Origin: Chloranthus sessilifolius
Lineage: Eukaryota > Streptophyta > Magnoliopsida > Chloranthales > Chloranthaceae
NCBI GenBank assembly: GCA_021018995.1
Contig: CM037585.1
Span: forward strand, 122,292,831-122,356,830
Length of the DNA stretch: 64,000 nucleotides
Direction: 5' to 3'
Shown: in pieces, positions 1 through 10,777 of the stretch
How positions within the stretch are numbered: position 1 is the stretch's first letter
How the letters are laid out: every line of letters begins with the position of its first letter
Made by a program: the position numbers and the translations under genes
The notes under the pieces: model-generated
Seen by the model: only the letters and a program-made list of their open reading frames with translations
Database searches by the model: none
What the model was told of the DNA's origin: nothing

Positions 1-302
1 ACTCTTTGAAATATCAAATGCATGCTTGCTTTGAAATCTTTTTGAGATATCAACATATGGATTTGTGTGTTTGCCTTAGAACTTTTGAGATTTCAAAACA
101 CATGGTGCTTTCTACCCTTTTGAAATATCGAAAATACATCCATTTGAAATATTTTGAAATATCGAAAATATGTTTTGCTTTGGAATCATTTGGAGGATCG
201 AAAGTACTTTATTCCGAAGTTTTAGAAAGATTGAATCTAAAACGAAATATTGAACATCACATAAGTAAATCGAATAATAAGTCTTGTCATTAAGTAGATC
301 GC

Positions 303-430
303 TATGGGCGGATTATCAGTATATTGTGGACCGCTATGGGCAGATTATAAGTACACTGTAGACCGCTATGGGCGGATTATGTGCATTTATAGATCGCTAG
401 GGCGGATTGCTCGTGAACCGCTAGGGGGAA
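303..430 (+). repeat. Tandem repeat block in LTR, unit around ACCGCTATGGGCGGATTAT
   Basis: About five degenerate copies of a roughly 30-bp unit containing CCGCTATGGGCGGATTAT. The block recurs at 6331-6470 in the 3' LTR. Confidence 0.7.
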
Positions 431-544
431 TTATAAGTAAGTAAATCAAATCAGTAAGTCACGTGAATGAATTGAACTCTGCAAATCAGATGTATAAGTC
501 AATTAAGCAAATCGAACTTTGTAAATCAAATCTGTAAGACATAT

Positions 545-695
545 AATTTGAACATAAGAACCGTAATTTGACCGGTATGGCGGGTTATCTGTAATTTGAA
601 CCGGTACGGCGGGATATCCGTAATTTGAACTGGTACGACGGGATATCCGTAATTTGAACTGGTACGACAGTTTATTTGTAATTCGTTATTTGTAT
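545..695 (+). repeat. Tandem repeat block in LTR, unit around GGTACGGCGGGATATCCGT
   Basis: Five or so copies of a roughly 31-bp unit, AATTTGAAC followed by GGTACGRCGGGATATCCGT. It is repeated at 6597-6735. Related copies with GGCACGACGGGATATCCGT occur at about 760-810 and 6820-6870. Confidence 0.75.
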
Positions 696-734
696 CGTGC
701 TTTGAAATCCGAACATTGAATCCGAAACTCCAAA

Positions 735-1155
735 CTCACTATATAAGAATGTGTAAGGCCGACACGGCAGAATATCCGTGATTTGAATCGGCACGACGGG
801 ATATTCGTGAATCGACTTTGTAAGCTATGTAAGAATGGGTAAGATATGTTAGTGAAACTATATAAGAATGTGTAAGATATGTAAGTAAAGCTATGTAAGA
901 ATGTGTAAAACACGTAAGGGGACGTAAGTGAACTCAGTAAATCAAGATAAGACACATAAGGGAATTGAAATCAGCTTGCCTTTGAAATCAGTTTGCTTTT
1001 GAAATCAGTTTGCTTTTGAAATTAGTTGGCATTTGAAATCAGCTTGCTTTTGAAATCAGTTGGCATTTGAAGTCAGTTTGCTTTTGAAATCAGTTTGTCT
1101 AGAAATCAGTTTATCTTTGAAATCAGTTGCCTTTAAATTCAGTTTGCTTTTGATA
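735..1155 (+). repeat. Two further LTR tandem blocks (CTATGTAAGAATGTGTAAG; GAAATCAGTTTGCTTTT)
   Basis: The first part (735-940) repeats a roughly 35-bp CTATGTAAGAATGTGTAAGATATGTAAG-type unit. The second part (960-1155) has about ten copies of a 19-20 bp TTTGAAATCAGTTTGCTT unit with a TTGGCAT variant. Both recur at 6800-7220. Confidence 0.75.
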
Positions 1156-1729
1156 AGAAAGTGCTTTTGGAATGCAAATCCTATTGTGAGTTTGAAAAAT
1201 ATCATTAGTTTCTAATATGAAAATATTTTTTTATCTTCGTCTTTAAATCTATGCATGACTGATAAGATGTACATTGGTATCGGTTTTCTCTACTGAGGTA
1301 GGATGTAGCTCACCCCTCGACTATACATCACAAGTATAGCTTCTATTTGGACCCCGGACTTACAAATTGAGGAATTGAGGAGTGCTATGATGTTTGGTGT
1401 CATAGATTGAGTACTTTGTGGAGTTTAGTGAGTTCAGACTTGGTACCCTTTGAACTAGTATATAATTTTGTCCACCACTGTTTGGTGATGTTGGTACATC
1501 ACCGGTGGTTATTGTTAGTTATTGTAATATTGGATATTAGAATTGGATATTTATTTATGCCATATGTATTATCTGCTTTGATTTCTGGATGTGTGTGTGT
1601 GGATGTATCAAGTATTCTCTGTATTCGGATCGTGATCTATGACTCGACCGTCCGGGTTTTCCCATTAGTGTTTGAAAAATATATATATATCTCGAGAAAT
1701 TCAGGATGGGAAAATTCGGACTATCATAG

Positions 1730-1742
1730 TTGGTATCAGAGC
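1730..1742 (+). other. Primer binding site (tRNA-iMet type), first copy
   Basis: TTGGTATCAGAGC one base after the 5' LTR end, complementary to the 3' end of initiator Met tRNA and typical of plant LTR retrotransposons. Confidence 0.8.
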
Positions 1743-1818
1743 TTAAGTATTAGGTCTTATTGGGATCCGAAGTTTTGGCGATAAGTTCTGTTAGGGTATA
1801 AGAAACCCAACTGTGACT

Positions 1819-1866
1819 CTGTCACAGTTGGTATCAGAGCTTAGGCATTAGGTCTTGTTGGGACTC
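1819..1866 (+). other. Second LTR-end plus PBS copy
   Basis: CTGTCACAG then TTGGTATCAGAGC at 1828-1840, followed by TTAGGCATTAGGTCTTGTTGGG. This repeats the sequence around the first PBS 98 bp upstream. Its CTGTCACA matches the intact 3' LTR end better than the first copy does. Confidence 0.75.
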
Positions 1867-2175
1867 GAAAATTTAGGACTAAATTGCAATGGCATTAGAT
1901 TATATCGGAACTTAGGAGGGGTTCACAATCCCTATTCTAAAATCTTCTAGAAATTCAGAGTCATGTCTCTCAATGACATTAGGTTGTCGGGTCTTAGGCG
2001 TTAAGTCTCCCATGAGACTGTGAGTCTTAGTTATGTGTACAGAGCGTGATTGTATGTTCATAGATGTGACATTAGATTTTGTCAAAGTATATTTTGTGAG
2101 CTTTTGAAAGTCCTGTCTGAGTATAATAATTGATTGCTAATTAAAATTTTTGATTCGTTGTTATAACAGATCATT

Positions 2176-3445
2176 ATGTCTGGTAGAGGTCGACGACCCA
2201 GAGATGGTCGAGGTGGTAGAGGTTCCCAGTCAAATACAAATAGAGTACTGTTGGGGAATAGAGATGCCCTAGGAGGCAGTGGTCAGGGGAACAAAAACCA
2301 AAAGGGGAACCAAGATAGAGATCAAAGAGAACAGGAAAGAGTAAGATAATGAAATAAATAAAGAGAAGAACGTCAGAGGATGATGCATACCATAGAAACC
2401 ATGGCAGCCGCCATGACTCAACAAACGGCGTTGTTGGCAACTCATAATGCCAATGACCAGCATCAGCCACCACCTACTCCTCCAGTGGGTACCACTCAGC
2501 AGATACCTTTTGCATTCACTGAGTTTAGGAGGATGCGTCCTCTGAGTTTTTCAGGGCAAGCAGAGTTAATGGACGCAGAAAATTGGCTAAGCGAAATGGA
2601 AAAGGTGTTCAGTGTACTTACGTGCACTGAGGATAAGAGTGTATATTGGGTGGCCTATATGCTAGATGGGGAGGCAGGCCCATAGTGGAAGTCCGTGTCG
2701 TGGACTAGAGCACGAAAGACCCCAAGATTGCCTTGGACATGGGAGGAATTCGTGGGAGAATTCAACAAACAGTACTTCTCTTTGGTAGTGAGAAATCAAA
2801 TGGAAGTAAAATTCCTACAGCTTGAGCAGGGGAGGATGTCTGTGAGAGAGTATGGAGTCGAGTTTATGAGGCATGCTCGCTTTGCTCCTGAGTTCGTGGT
2901 GACGGATCTGATGAAAGCCAAGAAATTTCAACATGGCTTAAGGCCGGATATCAGGAGAAAAGTTGCTGCTTTTGAGTTGAAAACTTATGACGCAGTAATG
3001 AGCAAGGCTCTTATGGTGGAAGAAGATGTGGAAGAAATGTATAAGAGAAGGGACCAACAGCGTAAAGAAAGAATCAGTCAAATGCAGTCATATGCCCATG
3101 AGCAGGCAATCGAGATACCGAAATTCTTGATGCTAGCACTCAATCTGCCTGCTCAGCCTATCCACTCGCGACCACCCATGTCTACACCTATGAGGTCTTT
3201 TCATCCTCTAAAACCTACAGCGATGCTCCAGTCAAGGGTGCAACCGACTTCACACACCGCTTTTGCCGTCCCAATTGAGTCGTGCTCAAGATGCGGGAAG
3301 TAACATAAGACGGAAGAGTGCAGGTGGGTCAAGGGCGCATGTTTCAAGTGTGGCCGACAAGGACATTTGATAAAGCACTGTCCCGCGACAAAGAAAGGAC
3401 ATGCGACATTGATAAACTCTCATGAGTCCTTCCGACCTACAATTT
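2176..3445 (+). pseudogene. gag: Gypsy-1 gag (capsid plus two zinc knuckles), broken by stops
   Basis: ATG at 2176 starts an Arg/Gly-rich leader (MSGRGRRPRDGRGG) comparable to the leader of the right-hand gypsy gag. The frame then meets stops near 2347-2360 and resumes in the same frame at 2380. Capsid-type blocks follow: MDAENWLSEMEKVFSVLTC near 2570, DGEAGP then a TAG where Trp is expected (2683-2685), and FNKQYFS with REYGVEF near 2760-2870. Near 3282-3385 are two knuckles: CSRCGK, a stop, HKTEEC, and then an intact CFKCGRQGHLIKHC. Gag would form the particle that packages element RNA. Four or more in-frame stops make it a pseudogene, yet the frame is otherwise kept over about 400 codons, suggesting recent decay. 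No protease follows. Confidence 0.85.
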
Positions 3446-4150
3446 AAGATCAAGTTTCAAATGCTCGAACTCTATACTAAACGATTTTGGTTGTTATAGT
3501 TAGATGATTATTTTATCATTTGCGCATGGATATTGTACCCTTACTTTGATTATTTTGTGGATGGTTGGATCTGTTTTATCGATGGTTGTACCTTTCAAAT
3601 ATTGTTGATGTATTTTGCTGATAGTTGGACATACTATTGTGACTAGGTTGTCTTCACAATTGATTGCGTTTGTAGAGGTAATGGCATATGATAAATAAGT
3701 GCAGGATTCATTATGATTATGGTGTAGCTCAAATAGTAATGAATTGCAGGGTAATGCTTTACATAGCCTCCATGTTTATGGGATGGTTATTTTATGGAAT
3801 GGTTTAATTTCCTATATGGATAATGGTGGTTGTGGTTAATATCTAAAGTGGTTATAAGTTATGGATGAAGGTTTTAATTATCCTTTTCATAATCCTGATT
3901 ATCTAGGATGCATTAATAGCCTGCCAAGCTTGACGAATAAATGGATAACTTCGTTGTGGCTAAATGTTTAGTTTAGTTGTGGATATCTTGTTAGTCATTT
4001 GTGAATATTACGTGGCTTGATGTGATTGATTTAGTTTGACCATTGTGGTGTACCCTCAATATTCATATCATACCACCAACAGTAGCCATACTCTTTAGGT
4101 GGGTAATGTGTATTGGCAGCCAAATGAATCATGAATTTTGAGGATGAAAT
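3446..4150 (+). other. Non-coding internal stretch where pol should be
   Basis: About 700 bp of AT-rich sequence between gag and the polypurine tracts. I see no protease, RT, RNase H or integrase motif in any frame. It may be a filler retained after pol deletion or sequence acquired by this non-autonomous family. Confidence 0.6.
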
Positions 4151-4240
4151 TTCCTTTAAGGGGAGGAGAATGTAATAACCCTGATTCTATCGGAAATAAG
4201 TCCGACAATTTTCGAGGACGAAAATTTTATGAAGGAAGAA
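4137..4240 (+). other. Two polypurine tract / LTR-start sequences in tandem
   Basis: GAGGATGAAATTTCCTTTAAGG precedes AAGGGGAGGAGAA (4158-4170) and TGTAATAACC (4171). About 70 bp on, GAGGACGAAAATTTT precedes GAAGGAAGAA (4231-4240) and TGTAACATCC (4241). Each is a plausible PPT plus LTR start of a chromovirus. GAGGACGAAA-type sequence commonly lies just before the 3' LTR in this group. Confidence 0.7.
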
Positions 4241-7200
4241 TGTAACATCCTGAAAATTTTGAATTTAAATAGTGCACCTCGGGATGCATGCCGACTTTGA
4301 ATAGTGTGCCTTGGGGTGCGTGCATGACTGGTCACGTACCTGACTTTGTAAAATTAATTAATTAAGTTACTTTGGGTTAGGTCTAAAGTGGAAAAGACTG
4401 ACAAAATGGTGTGTTAGTCATTAGATGATTTTAATATACACTAAACTTTGGTGTATTGGCTCAACATCGAATCCGATGGATAAATGGTTTGGGTGTGTTG
4501 GCCCCACACCGAATCAAAAGAGTATTTTATGGTAGATAACACCCTAACTAGGTGTGTTCATTTAACGCGGAAGCTAGTCCTTTAGATAAGAACTAATACC
4601 CAAGGATTCATGTATATGTTTTGTAAGGGAAGCAAGCTCTTTGGCCTATAATAAGAGAAGGTAAGGGGTTTCCTTTGGTTACCCAGTTTGCAAGAGAAAG
4701 GGCTTTTGGGTTTTCTTGTGAAAGGAAGAAGAAGAAGGAGAAGAAGTGTCGGATCCGTGTGCGCCAAGCCTTGGGATTTACGTGAAAAAGGCTTGGTGAG
4801 ATCGTGTGAGAAAGAGAATCCCCAATATTTCAACTTTGAAACCCTTGATCGTTGTGCGAGCTCGTGGATCGAGGAGTCGATCGAATCGAGGTAAGAAATT
4901 TCGGTTATGTGTTGTGTATGATGTTTAGGTTTGATTGTGTGAAAATCAATGAAAAAGAAGGATGACAGATATAATTTTTATGAAAAATGGGTTTCAAGGT
5001 TCAAACTCGAGAAATGCTCAGAAACTGCCAAAATCGATTGATCGATTTTGAAAATTAATTAATAAATTTTTGACAGAAGAGAAATACGAGAGGAACTTCA
5101 CGAAACTGATTAATCGAAGAAAATTTTGATTGATCGATTTTCAAAATCGATTGATTGATTTTTAAAATCGATTAATCGATTTTGCCTGAGCTTGCTGATA
5201 CTATCGTAGTATTTTGGCCATAACTTTTTGTGTCGAACTCTGATTGATGTGATTCTTATTGCGTTGGAAATAGGACAGCAAGCCCTACAACTTTTGTGAA
5301 TTGACCAACTTATGAATCAAACTTTTTAAAGGTCAAAATTTAATAATAATCTGGGTCAAATGCTGATTTTTCGAGAAACGAAACCGATTAATCGAATTTA
5401 ATTCGATTGATCGATTTTTGAATTTCGATTGATCGATTTGGAATCGATTAATCGAATGGGTACTTCCAGTGGATTAAAAAAGGTGGAGTTTGGAAAAATT
5501 AATTAATCAATTTTAAAATCGATTGATCGATTTTGGAATTTCGATTAATCGATATAGGGATCGATTAATCGATTTTGACTATGCTCGCCAGTACTATTTT
5601 GGTATTTTGACCATAAATTTCTTCTCGAAACTTTGATTTATGCGATTCGTGATGTGTTGGAAAGATAACAAAAAGATAAACAACTTTTGTGTTTTGACCA
5701 ACTTATGAATCTAAATTTTTAAAGGTCAACATTTAGGGAGAAGGTTACGTCAATTTCTGTATTGGCACGAATTTGTCTATTTCAACCTCGGTTTGAGAAA
5801 ATACTTGAATATATCTAAGTTATTAGTGATTAGAATTGATCCTTGATACATTATCATATATTTGTGATGTAGATTGAGGGCGAAAATCTATCGATAAGAC
5901 TTAACTTGGTTTCGCGCAACTTCGAGGTTAAGGTAGGGAAAGTCTATACACAATTGCATTTCAATTTAATTTTTTATAGATGCTTTGATATGATTCTTCG
6001 GAATGTGATAAATTGACCATATTTAAATTGTACTTAGACTCTTTGAAATATCAAATGCATGTTTGCTTTGAAATATTTTTGAGATATCAACATATGGATG
6101 TGTGTTTGCCTTAGAACTTTTGAGATTTCAAAACACATAGTGCTTTCTACCCTTTTGAAATATCGAAAATACATCCGTTTGAAATATTTTGAAATATTGA
6201 AAATTTATTTTGCTTTGGAATCATTTGGAGGATCGAAAGTGCCTTATTCCAAAGTTTTAGGAAGATCGAATCTAAAACGAAATATTGAACATCACATAAG
6301 TAAATCGAATAATAAGTCTTTTCATTAAGTGGACCGCTATGGGCGAATTATCAGTATATTGCGGACCGTTATGGGCAGATTATAAGTACACTGTAGACCG
6401 CTATGGGCACATTATGTGCATTTGTGGACCGCTAGGGCGGATTGTTCGTGGACCACTAGGGCGGATTATAAGTAAGTAAATCAAATCAGTAAGCCACGTG
6501 AATGAATTGAACTCTGCAAATCAGATGTATAAGTCATTTAAGCAAATCGAACTTTGTAAATCAAATTTGTAAGATATATAATTTGAACATAAGAATCGTA
6601 ATTTGACCGGTACGGTGAGTTATCCATAATTTGAATCGGTACGGCGGGATATCTATAATTTGAACCGGTACGGCAGGATATCCGTAATTTGAACCGGTAC
6701 GGCGGGATATCTGTAATTTGAATTGGTATGACAGTTTATTTGTAATTCGTTTATTTATATCGTGCTTTGAAATCTGAACATTGAATCCGAAACTTCGAAC
6801 TCACTATGTAAGAATGTGTAAGGCCGGCACGGCAGAATATCCATGATTTGAACCGGCACGACGGGATATCCGTGAATCGACTTTGTAAGCTATATAAGAA
6901 TAGGTAAGATATGTAAGTGAAGCTATGTAAGAATATGTAAGACATATAAGTAAAGCTATATAAGAATATGTAAAACACGTAAGGGGACGTAAGTGAACTC
7001 AGTAAATCAAGATAAGACATGTAAGGGAATTGAAATCAGCTTGCCTTTTATATCAGTTTGCTTTTGAAATCAATTTGCTTTTGAAATCAGTTGGCATTTG
7101 AAATCAGCTTGCTTTTGAAATCAGTTGGCATTTGAAATCAGTTTGCTTTTGAAATCAGTTTGTCTTGAAATCATTTTGTCTTTGAAATCAGTTGCCTTTG

Positions 7201-7790
7201 AATTCAATTTACTTTTGATAAGAAAGTGCTTTTGGAATGCAGATCCTATTGTGAGTTTGAAAAATATCATTAGTTTCTAATATAAAAATATTTTTTTATC
7301 CTCGTCTTTGAATCTATGCATGACTGATAAGATGTATATTGGTATTGGTTTTCTCTACTGAGCTAGGATGTAGCTCACCCCTCGACTATACGTCACAGGT
7401 ATAGCTTCTATTTAGACACTGGACTTGCAAATTGAGGAATTGAGGAGTGCTATGATGTTCGGAGTCATAGATTGAGTACTTTGTGGAGTTTGGTGAGTTC
7501 AGACTTGGTACCCTTTGAACTCGTATATAATTTTGTCCAGCACTGTTTGGTGATGTTGGTACATCACCGATAGTCGTTGTTAGTTATTGTAATATTGGAT
7601 ATTAGAATTGGAGATTTATTTATGTCATATGTATTATCTGCTTTGATTTTTGTATGTGTGTGAGAATATACCAAGTATTCTCTATATTCGGATCGTGATC
7701 TACGACCCGATGGTCTGAATTTTCCCATTAGTGTTTGAAGAAAAAAAAATATCTCAAAAAATTCAAGTTGGGAAAATTCGGGCTGTCACA
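4241..7790 (+). repeat. 3' LTR of Gypsy-1
   Basis: Begins TGTAACATCC and ends GGGCTGTCACA, about 3.55 kb (or 4171-7790 if the first PPT is the one used). It contains a cluster of ATCGATTGATCGAT and ATCGATTAATCGAT motifs at 5030-5580 and the same four tandem blocks as the 5' LTR at 6330-7220. Confidence 0.8.
5028..5580 (+). repeat. Cluster of ATCGATTRATCGAT palindromes in LTR
   Basis: Two groups (5028-5190 and 5385-5575) of imperfect to perfect palindromes such as ATCGATTAATCGATTTT and AATCGATTGATCGATTTT, about 14 in all. They are separated by a stretch (5200-5340) whose sequence recurs at 5580-5730, so the whole roughly 380-bp module looks duplicated. Confidence 0.75.
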
Positions 7791-8465
7791 CTATATGACG
7801 AAATCTCTGACAAGTCGTTTATATCTCAAGAAGCAACTGTATAAGTTGCACATGAAGGCAGGTACTTCTCTCAACAAACATATTAATGAATTCAACAGAA
7901 TAATATCTGAATTATTAAATATTGGAGAAGAGGTTAAGGATGAAAATAAAATACTATTGCTTTTGTCTCTCCTCCCCTATTCCTATGAGCACCTGGTTAC
8001 TACACTGCTTTATGGGAAAGATACTATTGAACTGGAGTCAGTTATAGCGGCACTGCTTTTTAATGACATGAGAAAGAAACGTTCAGATAGTGCTACACAA
8101 GCAGATGGCTTGTTGGTTAGGGGGAGAGCAGAGGACCGTAAATCCAGAAAGGGTAGATCAAAGTTCAAATCTAAATCCAAAAATAGAAAGATAATAGAAT
8201 GCTATAAGTATCATAAAAAAAGTCACATCAGAAGGCATTGTCCACAATTACAAACAAAGAGAGACGATGCTCAGGAAAAAAAATTGAAAGGGGTCGTTGA
8301 TGAGGCTGGTATTGCCGAACAAGCTCTGAATAATGATGAAAATATGTTGTTAGTGGTTTCGGATAAATACTCGCATAATGTATGGATGCTTGATTCAGGA
8401 TGCTCCTACCACATGTGTCCAAATAGGGACTGGTTCGCATCTTATAAAAAGGTGGATGTGGAACG
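7791..8465 (+). pseudogene. Copia gag C-terminal part and protease start
   Basis: An open frame runs from inside the Gypsy-1 LTR (7735) to 8472, but only 7791 onward is copia sequence. It starts at YMTKSLTSRLYLKKQLYKLH, a UBN2/Tnt1-type gag block. It continues through LNKHINEFNRII and LPYSYEHLVTTLLYGKDTIE, then a basic stretch. A degenerate zinc knuckle follows near 8200, CYKYHKKSHIRRHC, in which the second Cys is Tyr. The aspartic protease motif WMLDSGCSYHMC follows at about 8380. The frame is lost near 8465 by a one-base shift. The N-terminal part of gag was separated by the Gypsy-1 insertion. Confidence 0.8.
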
Positions 8466-9244
8466 ATTTTGATGGGCAATAATATGACTTGTAAAATAGT
8501 TGGTAAGGAGAGTATTAGAATAAAGATGCACAATAGGATTGTGAGAACATTGACCAATGTACGCTATGTTCCGAAACTGAAGAAGACCCTTATATCACTT
8601 GGTACACTAGACTCCAATGGACTCAAGTTTACAACTCAAGGTAGAGTTTTGAAGGTGATAAGGGAATCTTTGGTTGTGATGAAAGTGGAAAAGGTTGGGA
8701 ACCTTTACTTTCTATTAGGGAGTACAGTAACAGGTAGAGCAGCAGTATCTACGTCAGATGATAGTAGTTTACCCTCTACACAGTTATGGCATATACACCC
8801 ATGACACATGTCAGAAAGAGAGATGACAGAGTTGAGCAAGAAGGGCTTGTTGAAAGGTATAAAGGCCGGTAAAGTTGACTTTTGTGAGCATTGTGTTATT
8901 GGGAAATAGTGCAGGGTTAAGTTTAACACAACAATTCACACTAAAAGGCACACTGGACTAGATACATTCAGATTTATGGGAGCTTTTAAAGGTTCTTTAT
9001 AAAGGTGGTGTTATGTACTTTATCTTTTTCATCAATGATTACTCTCGGTATGTATGGATCTATATGATGAATAGTAAGGATGAGGTGTTGAAAATCTTCA
9101 AGAGGTAAAAATACGGTTTGAGAACCAAACTGGAAGGAAGGTCAAGCAGTTAAGAACCGATAATGGTAGTGAGTACACCAGTGGACAGTTCCAGAAGTTC
9201 TATGAAGAGAACGATATTATTAGGCTCTTCACAGTGACGAGTAC
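8466..9244 (+). pseudogene. Copia protease C-terminus, GAG-pre-integrase and integrase N-terminus
   Basis: After the frameshift, MGNNMTCKIVG and NVRYVPKLKKTLISLGTLDS (8469-8640) are typical of the protease to GAG-pre-integrase linker in Tork-type copia. LWHIHP, HMSEREMTELSKKGLL and FCEHCVIGK (8780-8910) carry the HHCC zinc-binding region; the first His-containing box is mutated and a stop follows GK. Degraded integrase core text continues with FINDYSRYVWIYMM and RTDNGSEYTSGQF. It stops at about 9244, where the solo-LTR-like unit begins, right before the TPxQNGVAE box. Confidence 0.8.
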
Positions 9245-10775
9245 TGTTGTGAAAATTAAGTTGTACTCGCAAGCGCACGAATTGAATTGTAGTTAATGGG
9301 TGTAGAGTACAAGATCGTTCTCACGAAGATTGGTCAGAAAATTAAAAGAGGAAATAGTAATTAACCAAAAGAATTAACACAGATTTAGCACAGTATTTAA
9401 CTAGTTTGAAAGTTCTGAGAGTTTGATGGATGAGATAAACACTAAATAGTAGACTGAAATTTAAACAGAAAATTAAAAGATGAAGATTAGGATACTAAAT
9501 CCTCCTATCGTAGGTTCATCATTTACACAATACAGATCTACTGATTAAGATATGAGATTATCATAAGATGCTCAGCATGAAAACACTGAACTCAAGCACA
9601 CATTGCCAATCCAAGATCATGGAGATGTATGATTAACATCCCATGAATGTGTGATTAATACCTATATCTTTGTTAGCAATAAGAGCTTGATTCCAAGGTA
9701 AGTCTCACATTATAGACCAATGGTTAAGGAGATGTATGATTAACATCCCATGAATGTGTGATTAACACTCATACCTCTAATAATAATCAAAATTTACCCA
9801 GGGGTATTAAAGAAGAAGATTAGAGTAACATTTCATTACTGGTCCAAGATCATGGGGATGCATGATTAATCTCCCATGGATGTGTGATTAACACCCATAC
9901 CTTACATAGCAATCAGATCTTACAACAAAGACAATAATCACAAATAAAAATTAGGCATCCATGACAATCTGATATCTTGACCGTAGATCTACATTACAAT
10001 AAATGAATACCTCGGATGGGGTTCATTAAATCCCCATCCTCTAAAAGATTTAGCTATGCATGATGGAGATGAACAATACAATTGAAAGACAAATCATCAT
10101 AAACATTAACATACTGTAAAAATGTTTCACAGAGATCCACAAAACTTTAATCCACACAGGTACAGTCTTCCTCAGATGCAAGAATTGAAACTAATTTAAA
10201 AACTTAAGCTAAAGATCGAAAGAACAATACTTCGAACAAAAAAACTCGAAAGAAACTAAAACTGGAAAAAAAAAGAAGACTGAAGAAGATCCCTAATTAA
10301 TTCCTCGAATTTTGCCTAAATAGCTCTTTGGTTTGGAGATTCGAAATTTGAAATCGATCGATCGACTGAAGTGGTCGATCAATCGATTTTTGAATTCAAA
10401 ATTTTCCCATCTCAATATTTGAACTCGATTCATCGATACTATACTAGTTGATTAATCGACTTTGCATGTGACAGAGAGTTGCTTTTAGGATCCTTTCATT
10501 ATGTTGATGCATCGGCCTAAATGGTCGATCAGTCGACCACTTCAGTATAGTTGACCTTCGCTTTTCCTTTTCTCCAGTGTCACTTCAGTATAGCTGACCT
10601 CCGCTTTTCCTTTTCTCCAGTGTTAATTGAATTTATGCTCTTTTATGCTCCTTAGTGCATCCAATGGCCACTTTTGTCTGAAACACTTAAAACTTTATAA
10701 ATCTTATCAGATAGCTTTTATTGGATGGCCAAATGTAAGCTTTAGGGGTGAAATATCATCATATTTCACCACTCA
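9245..10775 (-). mobile_element. Solo-LTR-like unit A inserted in copia integrase
   Basis: About 1.53 kb with no coding signal. Its left end is TGTTGTGAAAATTAAG and its right end carries the palindrome GGTGAAATATCATCATATTTCACC. The interrupted copia protein resumes at 10778 in the NTP-QNGVAE box. Flanks AGTAC (9240-9244) and AATAC (10778-10782) form an imperfect TSD, with two extra bases at the right. CTCGCAAGCGCACGAATT near the left and GATAGCTTTTATTGGATGGCCAAATG near the right are shared with unit B, so both belong to one family. A cluster of CGATCGATCGACT-type motifs lies at 10350-10540. The minus orientation is inferred from unit B's TATA box. Confidence 0.65.
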
Positions 10776-10777
10776 TT

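Larger units (their letters stand above)
1..1728 (+). repeat. 5' LTR of Gypsy-1 (3' half only)
   Basis: Nearly collinear with 6038-7790. It ends in CTATCATA, matching CTGTCACA at the end of the 3' LTR, and is followed by the PBS. It contains four successive blocks of short tandem repeats (about 300-430, 550-690, 735-940 and 960-1150). Confidence 0.85.
1..7790 (+). mobile_element. Gag-only Ty3/gypsy element (Gypsy-1), left-truncated by window edge
   Basis: An LTR retrotransposon reading rightward. Bases 1-1728 repeat at about 6038-7790, giving the tail of the 5' LTR and a full 3' LTR. Between them are a tRNA-iMet-type primer binding site, a gag with stops, about 700 bp without coding signal, and polypurine tracts. 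No protease, RT or integrase is visible, so it is a non-autonomous, gag-only derivative. The gag resembles that of the minus-strand gypsy element at the right of the window, including a shared EMEKVFSVLTCTED block, so both belong to the same chromovirus-like lineage. Bases right of 7790 read directly into a Ty1/copia gag, so this element inserted in that gag. The TSD cannot be tested because the left end lies outside the window. Confidence 0.85.

Noticed and set aside
1730-1742. tRNA gene at the TTGGTATCAGAGC sites
   Set aside because: Only the 3'-end complement is present, next to LTR ends; these are primer binding sites, not tRNA genes.
7735-8472. Single 245-aa ORF starting at 7735
   Set aside because: The first 19 codons lie in the Gypsy-1 LTR. 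The ORF is an accidental fusion with the interrupted copia gag.
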